64,000 nt of DNA, taken from contig NZ_VISE01000001.1 in assembly GCF_007827275.1 (NCBI RefSeq), positions 3,596,001 through 3,660,000 on the forward strand, in the 5' to 3' direction. Positions 1 through 8,922 of the stretch are shown here, piece by piece (position 1 is the first letter of the stretch; each line of letters starts with the position of its first letter). Both the position numbers and the translations under genes were made by a program. The stretch comes from Gillisia sp. Hel_I_86. Its GTDB lineage: Bacteria > Bacteroidota > Bacteroidia > Flavobacteriales > Flavobacteriaceae. The notes under the pieces are model-generated. The model was not told where the DNA came from. It did not search any database and saw only the letters and a list, made by a program, of their open reading frames with translations.

Positions 1-2
1 AA

Positions 3-782
3 GCTTATGGTACCGAAACTTTTGTTCTAGGTTTGCATAGAAATCAGGCCAATTTTGAAGTTGCAAAACGTGAAAATTCGGTTATATTTTTGGAGGAAGA
101 TTACCAGATAACCTATGATGGTTTCGATCCTAATTCCCCAGAATCTTACATTGGAATGACCATTATGCAAGAAGAATATCTGGATCAGAGTATTTTATTG
201 GCAGATTTTGTTCAGAAAAAATTCACAAATGACCTTAATAGAAGTAATAGGGGAGTTAAGCAAGCTGGGTTTTTGGTTTTAAGGCAAACTTATATGCCCA
301 GTGTGCTAATTGAAACAGGGTTTCTTACCAATACAAGTGAAGGCAAATATCTTAACAGTACAAATGGCCAAACAAAAGTGGCTGGTGCAATTGTAGGTGC
401 AATTAAAGACTATAGCCACAGTATCAATCTTGGCGTATTGGATAATTTGGAGAATAATGCCAAAATCGAAGTTATTGCCCAAGAAAACAAGATCAAAGAG
501 TTTACGGACAATTACGAAGGTATCACGTTTAAAGTTCAACTTGCTGCCAGTTCTAAAAAACTAGAACCAAAATCTTCGAACTTCAAAGGTCTTACACCGG
601 TTTTTAGAGAGAAAGAGGGAAAATTGTTTAAATACTACTTTGGAGCCACCTCCAGTTATTCCCAGATCCAAAGCTTGCACGAACAAGCGAAAACCAAAGG
701 CTATAAGACCAGTTATTTGGTCGCTTTTAAGGATGGGAATAAGATTACAGTTAACGACGCGTTAAAATCACAAGCCAAATAG
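3..782 (+). CDS. N-acetylmuramoyl-L-alanine amidase, 5' end cut by window
   Basis: The reading frame is already open at base 3 and runs to a TAG at 780-782, so the gene starts before the window. The visible part begins inside an Amidase_3 domain (GTETFVLGLHRNQ, then ANFEVAKRENS). It continues with the family's second half, including 'PSVLIETGFLTN', where the Glu is the expected zinc-site or catalytic residue. The last 80 or so residues (FKVQLAAS ... YYFGATSSYSQ) look like a SPOR-type peptidoglycan-binding domain. Known role of the family: cutting the amide bond between MurNAc and the stem peptide in the periplasm, often at division. An MCE-domain gene follows 50 bp downstream. An apparent TTG start at 33 is internal to the domain and is not the real start. 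Confidence 0.88.
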   Translation, partial: AYGTETFVLGLHRNQANFEVAKRENSVIFLEEDYQITYDGFDPNSPESYIGMTIMQEEYLDQSILLADFVQKKFTNDLNRSNRGVKQAGFLVLRQTYMPSVLIETGFLTNTSEGKYLNSTNGQTKVAGAIVGAIKDYSHSINLGVLDNLENNAKIEVIAQENKIKEFTDNYEGITFKVQLAASSKKLEPKSSNFKGLTPVFREKEGKLFKYYFGATSSYSQIQSLHEQAKTKGYKTSYLVAFKDGNKITVNDALKSQAK

Positions 783-805
783 CAGTACTTTCCTATATTT
801 ATTTC

Positions 806-813
806 TAAATTTG
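806..813 (+). promoter_or_regulatory. Putative Bacteroidota -7 box (TAAATTTG)
   Basis: TAAATTTG matches the Bacteroidota sigma-ABfr -7 consensus TAnnTTTG. It lies 21 bp before the TTG at 835 and overlaps another possible TTG start at 811, which argues that translation of the MCE gene begins at 835. No clear -33 TTG was found at the expected spacing. Confidence 0.45.
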
Positions 814-834
814 TACGTATCTAAAAAAAAGCTT

Positions 835-1785
835 TTGAAATATTCTAGAGAGGTTAAAACTGGTATCTTGGCAATTATAGCCATCGCAATATTGATTTTT
901 GGTTATAGTTTTCTTAAAGGTAAAAACCTCTTGGATTCCAGCCGTAAATTTCATGCGGTTTATGCAGATGTGGAGGGGCTTTCCCCATCATCGGCAGTTA
1001 CCATTAATGGTTTAAAGGTTGGCCAAGTTAATAAAATAGATTTTTTAGATGGTACCGGGATTCTTCTGGTAACCTTTAGTGTAGATAGCGATTTTAAATT
1101 TTCAAGAAATAGTTTGGCACAAATTTATGGTGGTGGTTTAATAGGAGGGAAGTCCCTTGCTATTGTTCCAGATTATGAATCCAAGCAAATGGCAAAAACG
1201 GGCGATACTTTGCCTAGCGATATAGAAGAAGGTATCATGGAATTGGTAAATGAAAGGTTAACTCCCTTACAAGTTAAGGTAGAGCGGGTAATTGTAAGTA
1301 CCGATTCTTTGCTTACTGCTTTCAACCAGGTTTTAAATCCTGAAACCAGAAACAATATTTCTGCTACTTTCGATGACCTATCGGAAACAGTGCGTTCATT
1401 TAAAAATACGGCACGATCTTTAAATGGCATTGTAGCGGGTAATTCGGAAAAATTGGATAGAACTTTTACCAATTTAGATGAAATGTCCGGGAATTTCAAT
1501 AAGTTTTCAGACACCCTTGCTCGAGTAGATCTAAATGGAATGACCCAAAACTTGGAGAATGTTATTGCAGATTTCGAGCAATTATCCAGTAATTTAAATG
1601 ATGGAAAAGGGACGGCAGGGAAACTTTTAAATGACGATAAGGTATATGACAACCTGGATAGAGCAACCAGGCAATTGGAAGAATTACTACAAGATCTTAA
1701 ATTGAATCCCAAACGATATGTCCACTTTTCATTATTCGGTAAAAAACCGGGGTCATATCAGCCTCCCAAAGATTCTTTAAAATAG
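835..1785 (+). CDS. MlaD/MCE-domain lipid-transport protein
   Basis: One N-terminal membrane helix (KTGILAIIAIAILIFGYSFL) is followed by an MCE/MlaD domain (FHAVYADVEGLSPSSAVTINGLKVGQV, split here as FHAVYADVEGL and SSAVTINGLKVGQV) and a helical C-terminal region to about residue 316. MlaD-type proteins are the periplasmic lipid-binding subunit of ABC systems that move phospholipids between the inner and outer membrane. The permease and ATPase are not next to this copy. An upstream in-frame TTG at 811 would add eight residues but overlaps a likely promoter box. The TTG at 835 puts the usual 'KxSREVKTGI' sequence at the N terminus, so I chose it. It sits between the amidase and the membrane Fe-S gene, in the same direction and with short gaps. 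Confidence 0.85.
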   Translation: MKYSREVKTGILAIIAIAILIFGYSFLKGKNLLDSSRKFHAVYADVEGLSPSSAVTINGLKVGQVNKIDFLDGTGILLVTFSVDSDFKFSRNSLAQIYGGGLIGGKSLAIVPDYESKQMAKTGDTLPSDIEEGIMELVNERLTPLQVKVERVIVSTDSLLTAFNQVLNPETRNNISATFDDLSETVRSFKNTARSLNGIVAGNSEKLDRTFTNLDEMSGNFNKFSDTLARVDLNGMTQNLENVIADFEQLSSNLNDGKGTAGKLLNDDKVYDNLDRATRQLEELLQDLKLNPKRYVHFSLFGKKPGSYQPPKDSLK

Positions 1786-1793
1786 AATATCTT

Positions 1794-3134
1794 ATGCAAA
1801 TTATCGCTCAAATTGCCTTTCTAATTGTGCTTGTGGCAGGGATCGCATTTTTTACCAGAAACATCCGGCGTGTAATTCGCAACGTTAAATTAGGTAGAAA
1901 AGTAGATAGATCGGACAATCCCGGAGAACGCTTTGCCAAAATGGCTAGAGTTGCCCTGGGACAGTCAAAAATGGTTAAAAAGCCATTTGCTGGATTTCTA
2001 CATATAATTGTATACCTGGGTTTTATTATCATTAATATCGAAGTGCTCGAAATTATAATTGATGGTGTTTTTGGAACCCATAGAATATTATCCTTTTTAG
2101 GCTTTGGGTACAATTTTCTAATTGGTTCTTTTGAAATATTGGCACTTATGGTACTTTTGGGCGTAACCATTTTCTGGCTAAGGCGAAATGTGTCCAATAT
2201 TTACAGGTTCTTGGGCAACGAATTAAAAGGTTGGCCTAAAAACGATGCCAATTACATTCTTTATTTTGAAATGGTCTTGATGATCCTTTTCCTAACCATG
2301 AATGCCGCCGATTATCAATTGCAACTAAACGGAGCCGATCATTATGCCCAAAATGCGGGAATTGCAGGTTCTTTTCCCATTAGTCAGTATTTGCTCCCTT
2401 GGTTTGAGGGTTTCAGTAATGCTACACTTATTATTATTGAAAGAACCACTTGGTGGTTGCATATAGTTGGAATTCTAATCTTCTTGAATTATTTATACTA
2501 TTCTAAACACCTTCATATTTTATTGGCCTTCCCTAACGTATATCTTTCAAAATTAACACCACAAGGGAAATTTGATAATCTGGAAGCGGTTACCAACGAA
2601 GTGAAGTTGATGATGGATCCAGATGCCGATCCTTACGCAATGCCTGCGGAAGGAGCTGAAGATGAGGCACCTGAGAAGTTTGGAGCATCAGATGTGGTGG
2701 ATCTTAATCAAGTACAGCTTTTAAACGCATATACCTGTACAGAATGTGGTCGTTGCACCGCAGAATGTCCAGCGAACCAAACCGGCAAAAAATTATCTCC
2801 AAGAAAGGTCATGATGGATACCCGGGATAGATTGGAGGAGGTGGGAAACATTATCAATGAAAAAGGAAGTTTCGAGGATGATGGGAAACAACTTTTGGAT
2901 AATTATATTTTAAGGGAAGAACTTTGGGCATGTACCACGTGCAATGCTTGTGTGGAAGCTTGTCCAATCGGGATAGATCCATTATCCATTATTTTGGATA
3001 TGAGAAGATATCTGGTAATGGAACAAAGTGCTGCTCCCTTAGATCTCGCAAACGCAATGACCAATATCGAAAATAATGGAGCACCTTGGCCCTACAACCA
3101 AATGGACAGATTGAATTGGGCCAATGAGAATTAG
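1794..3134 (+). CDS. Membrane-anchored 4Fe-4S oxidoreductase (HdrC/NarI-like fusion)
   Basis: The first 245 or so residues carry several hydrophobic helices of the respiratory gamma-subunit (NarI/HdrE-like) kind. The C-terminal part is a ferredoxin-like HdrC domain with two complete four-cysteine cluster motifs, C315-C318-C321-C325 and C380-C383-C386-C390, each ending CP. The protein therefore probably passes electrons between the membrane and soluble partners. The next gene encodes CCG cysteine-rich domains, the typical HdrD/HdrB partner, so the two together resemble a split heterodisulfide-reductase-like module. The physiological substrate is unknown. It starts at ATG 1794, 8 bp after the MCE gene. 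Confidence 0.85.
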   Translation: MQIIAQIAFLIVLVAGIAFFTRNIRRVIRNVKLGRKVDRSDNPGERFAKMARVALGQSKMVKKPFAGFLHIIVYLGFIIINIEVLEIIIDGVFGTHRILSFLGFGYNFLIGSFEILALMVLLGVTIFWLRRNVSNIYRFLGNELKGWPKNDANYILYFEMVLMILFLTMNAADYQLQLNGADHYAQNAGIAGSFPISQYLLPWFEGFSNATLIIIERTTWWLHIVGILIFLNYLYYSKHLHILLAFPNVYLSKLTPQGKFDNLEAVTNEVKLMMDPDADPYAMPAEGAEDEAPEKFGASDVVDLNQVQLLNAYTCTECGRCTAECPANQTGKKLSPRKVMMDTRDRLEEVGNIINEKGSFEDDGKQLLDNYILREELWACTTCNACVEACPIGIDPLSIILDMRRYLVMEQSAAPLDLANAMTNIENNGAPWPYNQMDRLNWANEN

Positions 3135-3220
3135 ATTTAAGTAAAACTTCATGTAAATTAATTTAAGTGATTAAATATTAGATTCTTATGATAAATTTGA
3201 ATCTCTTAATTATAAAATCG

Positions 3221-3380
3221 TTTGTCCGTAAATGATCCTAAACTTAACAAGAACGTCATTCTGTCCCGACCGTTCGGGAGTTTCAGAATCTCATTTCATT
3301 GTAAACCAATGCAATATTGAGACCCTGAAACAAATTCAGGGTGACGAAAGAACTGTTGGGATAAAAAACGGATATACAAA
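3221..3380. repeat. Short inverted-repeat element, family A (copy 1)
   Basis: About 160 bp bounded by TTTGTCCGTAAA on the left and ACGGATATACAAA on the right, which are near-complements. Inside is an internal hairpin (GACCCTGAAAC...TTCAGGGTGACG). Related copies lie at 41396-41845 and 53490-54005. It fills most of the gap between the two Fe-S genes. No coding capacity was seen, so it looks like a non-autonomous MITE-like element. Confidence 0.7.
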
Positions 3381-3398
3381 TTATAAAAATATCAGAAA

Positions 3399-4190
3399 AT
3401 GGCAGAAGTAATAAAGGTACCAACAATGGCAGAATATATGGCTGAAGGAAAGAAGCCTGAAATCTTATTTTGGGTGGGCTGTATGGGCAGTTTTGATGAT
3501 CGCGCAAAAAAAGTAACCAAGGCTTTTGTGAAATTATTGCATGAAGCCAAAGTAGATTTTGCTGTCCTTGGAACAGAAGAAAGCTGTAATGGGGATCCTG
3601 CAAAAAGAGCGGGAAATGAATTTTTATTCCAGATGCAGGCTGCAACAAATATTGAAGTGCTTAATGGGTATGAGATAAAAAAAGTGGTAACTGCTTGTCC
3701 GCACTGCTTTAACACGCTAAAAAACGAATATCCAGCTTTAGGTGGAAATTATGAGGTGATGCACCATACTACGTTCCTAAAATCTCTTTTAGAAGAAGGA
3801 AGGTTAAAAGTTGAAGGAGGAAAATTTAAAGGGAAACGCATTACTTTTCACGATCCTTGTTACTTAGGCCGCGCCAACAATGTATATGAAGCTCCAAGGG
3901 ACCTACTTCGAAAACTGGAAGTGGAGTTGGTAGAGATGCGTAAATGCAAAAGCAATGGTTTTTGTTGTGGTGCCGGGGGTGGGCAAATGTTCAAAGAACC
4001 AGAGCCTGGAAATAAAGAGGTGAATATCGAGCGTACCGAGCAGGCAATGGAAGTTAAACCTGATATTATCGCAGCTGGATGCCCATTTTGTAATACAATG
4101 ATGACAGATGGCGTAAAAGGCAAAAATCAGGAAGGCACTATTGAAGTGATGGATGTTGCCGAAATGATTGCAAATGCACACGATCTTTAG
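3399..4190 (+). CDS. CCG-domain (Fe-S)-binding oxidoreductase subunit
   Basis: 263 aa with two cysteine-rich CCG (HdrB/HdrD) domains. Cysteines that fit the repeat are C28, C63, C100/C103 in the first half and C154, C189/C190 (FCCGAGGG), C228/C231 (GCPFC) in the second. In heterodisulfide reductase and lactate or glycolate oxidases, this domain binds a non-cubane or 4Fe-4S cluster at a disulfide-handling site. It is the natural partner of the membrane 4Fe-4S protein upstream, although an inserted repeat element separates the two. The electron donor and acceptor are not evident. The ATG at 3399 follows soon after the repeat. Confidence 0.86.
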   Translation: MAEVIKVPTMAEYMAEGKKPEILFWVGCMGSFDDRAKKVTKAFVKLLHEAKVDFAVLGTEESCNGDPAKRAGNEFLFQMQAATNIEVLNGYEIKKVVTACPHCFNTLKNEYPALGGNYEVMHHTTFLKSLLEEGRLKVEGGKFKGKRITFHDPCYLGRANNVYEAPRDLLRKLEVELVEMRKCKSNGFCCGAGGGQMFKEPEPGNKEVNIERTEQAMEVKPDIIAAGCPFCNTMMTDGVKGKNQEGTIEVMDVAEMIANAHDL

Positions 4191-4321
4191 CTTTTCGATT
4201 TAAAACGCAATCCTCAGGATTTTAACTAATAAAATGATGTTAACAACATCATTTTAGTGGTACTATATTTGAAGCTATCCCTTTAAAAAAGTAGCTTTGT
4301 AAAAATATAACTCCACAAAAT

Positions 4322-4807
4322 ATGCTTGTACCTTTTACCGAATTACCAGATTCTTCCAGAGTTTGGATATATCAGTCCAATAGATCGTTTACAGAGCTGG
4401 AACTTCAGGAGATCACGGCTAAATTAGAAGACTTTATTGCACAATGGACTGCCCATGGCGCCGATCTAAAAGCTTCTTTTGAAATAAAATACAAACGCTT
4501 TATCACTCTAGCGCTCGACCAGCAATTAAATGCTGCTTCAGGCTGTTCTATAGATGGTTCTGTAAAATTTATTATGGAATTGGAAAAGAAATACAATGTA
4601 GATCTTTTGGATAAAATGAACGTAAGTTATAAGCAAGGTGAATTTGTGGCTTATAAAACTTTGACCGAATTCAGAAAAATGGCAAAGGAAAAGGCCGTTA
4701 GCAAGAACACCATCGTTTTTAATAACCTGGTGACCAATAAAGGTGAATACTTATCAGATTGGGAAGTACCTGCATCAGATAGTTGGCACAACCGTTTTTT
4801 AAACTAA
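4322..4807 (+). CDS. Conserved Bacteroidota protein of unknown function
   Basis: 161 aa, no signal peptide, no transmembrane segment. It begins LVPFTELPDSSRVWIYQSNR and carries a conserved-looking core (QWTAHGADLKASFEIKYKRF, then SGCSIDGSV) with a C-terminal 'WEVPASDSWHNRFL'. Proteins like this in related genomes are often labelled 'ABC transporter ATPase', but I see no Walker A, Walker B or ABC signature, so I do not accept that name. It is 7 bp upstream of the GH3/beta-lactamase gene and probably in its operon. Function unknown; predicted cytoplasmic. Confidence 0.75.
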   Translation: MLVPFTELPDSSRVWIYQSNRSFTELELQEITAKLEDFIAQWTAHGADLKASFEIKYKRFITLALDQQLNAASGCSIDGSVKFIMELEKKYNVDLLDKMNVSYKQGEFVAYKTLTEFRKMAKEKAVSKNTIVFNNLVTNKGEYLSDWEVPASDSWHNRFLN

Positions 4808-4814
4808 ATACCGA

Positions 4815-7736
4815 ATGAGAAAACCCCAATTTTATTCTGTTTTCTTATTTCTATTTTTTGCCCATACTTGCTTCTCTCAAAGTACCAATCCCCTCATTGC
4901 AGAAAATTTTAAAGAGCAAAAGATCTGGGTAGATAGTATTTATGAGAATATGACCCTACAGGAAAAAGTAGGCCAGTTATTTATGGTGGATGTTTTTTCC
5001 AATCAAACAGGAAAAAACATCGAGAAAGTGCGTGATCTTATAAAAGATTATCATATTGGGGGAATTATATTTTCCAAGGGTGGGCCACAACGCCAAGCAA
5101 AGTTGAACAACGAATTTCAAGCCCTCTCAAAAATGCCACTTTTAATAGGTATGGATGCAGAATGGGGCCTTGCCATGAGGTTGGATTCTACCTTCGCCCT
5201 GCCTTGGAACATGACCCTGGGAGCTGTCCAGGACCTTAAACTAATTGAAGAAGCTGGGGCTGCTATCTCCCGTAATTCCAAAAGATTGGGAGTCCATATA
5301 AATTTTGCTCCCGTTGTAGATATCAATACGAATCCGTTAAACCCAATTATCGGAAATCGCTCCTTTGGGGAAGAAAAAATAAACGTTGCTTTAAAGTCGG
5401 TTTCCTTTATGAGGGGGATGCATAAAGAGGGAATTCTCTCTAGTGCTAAACATTTTCCCGGGCATGGAGATACCAAAAAGGATTCCCATAAAACCTTGCC
5501 TACAATTTCATTTTCAAAAAGCAGATTGGACAGTATAGAACTGTACCCGTTTAAAAAACTTATAGAAGAAGGGGTTTCCAGCATTATGGTTGCACATCTT
5601 AATGTGCCTGGTTTGGAAACACAAGAAACCATTCCATCTTCTTTATCCAAAGCAATTGTAAATGATCTGCTAAAAAAAGAATTAAAATTCAACGGACTTA
5701 TTTTTACTGATGCGCTTAATATGAAAGGAGCATCGAATTATAAAAACCCTGGAGAAATAGACCTTGCAGCATTTATGGCGGGGAATGATATTTTATTGAT
5801 CTCTGAAGATGTGCCGAAAGCTGTGGATAAGGTCATGGAGGCTTATAACGATGGAACCATTTCAGAAGCACGAATGGCACATTCGGTTAGAAAGATCTTA
5901 TTTGCCAAATATAAAGCCGGTTTAAATAATTATAAGCCCGTAGATACTACCAATCTTGTTTCAGAACTCAATACGGTAGAAGATCTTGCTCTTTATGATA
6001 AACTTATAGAGAATGCCATCACCATTATTAAGAACGATGTGGGCAATTTACCAATAAAGGAACTTGATACTAAAAAGATTGCTTATGTGAGCTTGGGAGA
6101 CGATGATGGTGCACCTTTTTATCATCACTTATCCAAATATGGACAAATAGATAGGGTACGGGCTACGAGGCTAGACGAGTTACTGGAAAAACTAAAGAAT
6201 TACAATCAGGTGATCATTGGGTATCATAAATCCAATGCCTCTCCTTGGGCCAGATATGCCTTTTCTGCGGAAGAGTTAAACTGGATCCATGAAATAGCAA
6301 GAAACAATACCACTATCCTAGATGTATTTGCAAGGCCTTATGCCCTTATGGACCTTAATTCGAGCAGTAATATTGAAGGGATACTAATGAGCTACCAAAA
6401 CTCTGAAGCTGCCCAAAGGAAATCTGCTGAAATCATTTTTGGAGCCTTGGGAGCAAAGGGAAGGTTACCGGTAAGCATCAGTGAAGCATTTCCTGCGGGC
6501 ACAGGTTATTATACCAAAAGCGTGAACAGATTGTCCTACGGGTATCCTGAAGCTGTTGGCATGAATTCCTATAAACTTCAAAAAATAGATTCATTGATCA
6601 ATTTGGCTATTTCAGAAGAAATGACCCCGGGACTACAATTAATTGTAGCTCGAAAAGGCAAGGTGATCTTTGAAAGGAATGCGGGTTATCATACCTACGA
6701 GAAGACTATAAAAGTGACAGACTCTTCTGTATACGATCTGGCCTCATTAACCAAGATCCTAGCGAGCTTGCCGTTGATCATGGAGCTAGAAGAAAAAGGC
6801 GAACTTAAATTCAATTCGAAATTAGGGGATCTAATGCCATTTTTTAAAGGATCGAACAAAGCAAATATCAAGTTACAGGATATGCTTATGCATTATGCGA
6901 AGTTAAAACCTTGGATCCCGTTTTATATTTCGACCATAGATAAGGACACAAAAGGCAGGTCTGTAAAATATTATAGAGATGAACCAATGGATATTTATAA
7001 TACCAAGATCGCAGATAAAATGTTTATTCGGGACGATTTACGCGACTCTATTATGGGAGTGATAAGGGATAGCAAGTTGGAACCTAAACTGGTCTACAAA
7101 TACAGTGACCTTCCATTTTATATTATGAAATATTTTATTGAAGATCATTATAACTCTTCCTTAAGCTATTTGGTAAAAGAACATTTTTATGACGCTTTAG
7201 GAGCAAATACCATTACCTATTTACCCTTGGCCACTATAAATGAAAATAGGATTGTACCTACAGAATATGATAAGCTTTGGCGAAAACAAGAAGTTTTAGG
7301 ATATGTTCATGATCAAGGAGCTGCAATGCAAGGTGGAATTGGAGGTCATGCCGGGTTGTTCAGCAATGCTACCGATGTGGCTAAAATAATGCAGATGTAC
7401 CTAAACGGCGGCAATTATGGTGGGAAGCAATATTTTGAGCAAGAAACCTTGGACAAGTTTAATACTTGTTATTATTGTAAAGAAGATGTAAGGCGGGGGG
7501 TTGGTTTCGACAAACCCCAATTGGGAAAAGCGGGCCCTACCTGCGGATGTGTTTCTTTATCCAGTTTTGGCCATACAGGATTTACAGGTACGTTGGCCTG
7601 GGCAGATCCGGACAAGGAAATAGTATATGTATTTTTATCCAATAGGACATATCCAGATGTGAACAATCGGAAATTGATTCGGGAGGATATTCGAGAAAAA
7701 ATACAACAAATTATATATGAATCTATAGAGGATTAA
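4815..7736 (+). CDS. GH3 beta-N-acetylhexosaminidase fused to serine beta-lactamase-like domain
   Basis: 973 aa with an N-terminal signal peptide (about 1-22). Residues 40-380 form a NagZ-like GH3 domain: KHFPGHGDTKKDSH at 212-225 supplies the His/Asp loop, and D299 in FTDALNM is the expected nucleophile. A GH3 C-terminal-like linker follows. From about 580 comes a class C beta-lactamase/esterase-type domain with S644-x-x-K647 (SLTK), a YSD motif and a final HTG triad at 920-922. Known biology of the parts: GH3 removes GlcNAc from muropeptides, and the second domain is a DD-peptidase or esterase fold. The combination suggests a periplasmic or surface muropeptide-trimming enzyme. bshA starts 3 bp later. 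Confidence 0.9.
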   Translation: MRKPQFYSVFLFLFFAHTCFSQSTNPLIAENFKEQKIWVDSIYENMTLQEKVGQLFMVDVFSNQTGKNIEKVRDLIKDYHIGGIIFSKGGPQRQAKLNNEFQALSKMPLLIGMDAEWGLAMRLDSTFALPWNMTLGAVQDLKLIEEAGAAISRNSKRLGVHINFAPVVDINTNPLNPIIGNRSFGEEKINVALKSVSFMRGMHKEGILSSAKHFPGHGDTKKDSHKTLPTISFSKSRLDSIELYPFKKLIEEGVSSIMVAHLNVPGLETQETIPSSLSKAIVNDLLKKELKFNGLIFTDALNMKGASNYKNPGEIDLAAFMAGNDILLISEDVPKAVDKVMEAYNDGTISEARMAHSVRKILFAKYKAGLNNYKPVDTTNLVSELNTVEDLALYDKLIENAITIIKNDVGNLPIKELDTKKIAYVSLGDDDGAPFYHHLSKYGQIDRVRATRLDELLEKLKNYNQVIIGYHKSNASPWARYAFSAEELNWIHEIARNNTTILDVFARPYALMDLNSSSNIEGILMSYQNSEAAQRKSAEIIFGALGAKGRLPVSISEAFPAGTGYYTKSVNRLSYGYPEAVGMNSYKLQKIDSLINLAISEEMTPGLQLIVARKGKVIFERNAGYHTYEKTIKVTDSSVYDLASLTKILASLPLIMELEEKGELKFNSKLGDLMPFFKGSNKANIKLQDMLMHYAKLKPWIPFYISTIDKDTKGRSVKYYRDEPMDIYNTKIADKMFIRDDLRDSIMGVIRDSKLEPKLVYKYSDLPFYIMKYFIEDHYNSSLSYLVKEHFYDALGANTITYLPLATINENRIVPTEYDKLWRKQEVLGYVHDQGAAMQGGIGGHAGLFSNATDVAKIMQMYLNGGNYGGKQYFEQETLDKFNTCYYCKEDVRRGVGFDKPQLGKAGPTCGCVSLSSFGHTGFTGTLAWADPDKEIVYVFLSNRTYPDVNNRKLIREDIREKIQQIIYESIED

Positions 7737-7739
7737 ATT

Positions 7740-8879
7740 ATGAAAATAGGTATTGTTTGTTATCCCACATTTGGCGGGAGTGGAGTCGTGGCAACGGAGT
7801 TGGGCATGGAACTCTCCAAAAGGGGGCATGAAATCCATTTTATCACCTACAAGCAACCTGTAAGATTGGAACAACTTACCGGAAATATAAAATTTCATGA
7901 AGTAACCGTTCCGGAATATCCTTTATTTCATTTCCAACCTTACGAATTAGCATTAAGCAGTAAATTGGTGACCATGGTAAAGCTTCATGAAATTGAAGTT
8001 CTACATGTGCACTATGCCATTCCGCATGCCTATGCGGGGTATATGGCAAAAAAAATGTTGGAAGAAGAAGGAATATTTATCCCTATGGTAACCACCCTAC
8101 ACGGCACCGATATTACCTTAGTGGGAAGCCACCCCTTTTATAAGCCAGCTGTGACTTTTAGTATCAATAATAGTGACATTGTTACCTCGGTTTCAGAATC
8201 CCTAAAAGAAGATACACTTAAGCTATTCAAAATTAAAAAGGAGATTGAAGTTGTTCCTAATTTTATTGATGTTGCAAAATTCAAAATTGGATTTACCGAC
8301 TGCCAGCGTACGTTGATGGCAGATGAAGATGAAAAGATCATTTCCCATGTAAGCAATTTTAGGCCGGTAAAGCGCATCTTGGATATTATTAGAATTTTTT
8401 ATATCGTTCAACAGAGCATAAAATCCAAGCTTATCATGGTTGGGGAAGGACCAGAAAGGGAAAAAGCGAAATTTTTGGTGAAAGAATTGGGAATTCAAGA
8501 TAAAGTAGTGTTCTTGGGGCAAAGTAACGAGGTAGATAAAATCTTATGTTTTTCAGATCTTTTCTTATTGCCTTCAGAAAAAGAGAGTTTTGGTCTGGCT
8601 GCTTTGGAAGCTATGGTAAATGGAGTTCCGGTTATTTCCTCCAACAGTGGAGGGCTTCCAGAGGTAAATAAACAAGGGATATCGGGATATTTAAGCGACG
8701 TGGGAAATATAGAAGAAATGGCTGCCAATGCCATAAAAATTCTTGAAAACGATGCAACTCTTGAAAAATTTAAGCTGAATGCCTGGAAGCAATCAACCAT
8801 ATTCGATATTCACAAAATAGTGCCATTATACGAGCGATTGTACGAAAAGGCTTTGATGGAAATAGAAAAGGCTGAATAG
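7740..8879 (+). CDS. bshA: N-acetyl-alpha-D-glucosaminyl L-malate synthase (bacillithiol step 1)
   Basis: 379 aa GT4-family glycosyltransferase with the BshA N terminus (KIGIVCYPTFGGSGVVATEL) and HGTDITLVG. The C-terminal GT4 nucleotide-sugar site shows SEKESFGLAALEAM with the E-x7-E spacing. BshA joins UDP-GlcNAc to L-malate to start bacillithiol, the low-molecular-weight thiol of many Bacteroidota and Firmicutes. It is tightly linked to the GH3 fusion upstream. No bshB or bshC was seen in the window. A hairpin terminator overlaps its stop codon. Confidence 0.93.
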   Translation: MKIGIVCYPTFGGSGVVATELGMELSKRGHEIHFITYKQPVRLEQLTGNIKFHEVTVPEYPLFHFQPYELALSSKLVTMVKLHEIEVLHVHYAIPHAYAGYMAKKMLEEEGIFIPMVTTLHGTDITLVGSHPFYKPAVTFSINNSDIVTSVSESLKEDTLKLFKIKKEIEVVPNFIDVAKFKIGFTDCQRTLMADEDEKIISHVSNFRPVKRILDIIRIFYIVQQSIKSKLIMVGEGPEREKAKFLVKELGIQDKVVFLGQSNEVDKILCFSDLFLLPSEKESFGLAALEAMVNGVPVISSNSGGLPEVNKQGISGYLSDVGNIEEMAANAIKILENDATLEKFKLNAWKQSTIFDIHKIVPLYERLYEKALMEIEKAE

Positions 8880-8904
8880 AATTTTAATTCCTTCAGCCTT
8901 TTTT
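8866..8904 (+). terminator. Rho-independent terminator after bshA
   Basis: An inverted repeat AAAAGGCTGAA ... TTCAGCCTTTT is followed by Ts. The left arm covers the last codons and the stop of bshA. The arms are complementary over 11 bp, so it could also end the convergent barrel gene on the other strand. Confidence 0.75.
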
Positions 8905-8922
8905 ATAAAATTTCTTTAGCTC

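Noticed and set aside
1173-1712. 179-aa minus-strand frame inside the MCE gene
   Set aside because: It lies wholly opposite a clear MlaD-family gene and has no recognisable domain; a shadow frame.
4322-4807. Annotation as 'ABC transporter ATPase'
   Set aside because: No Walker A, Walker B or signature motif is present in the 161-aa protein.
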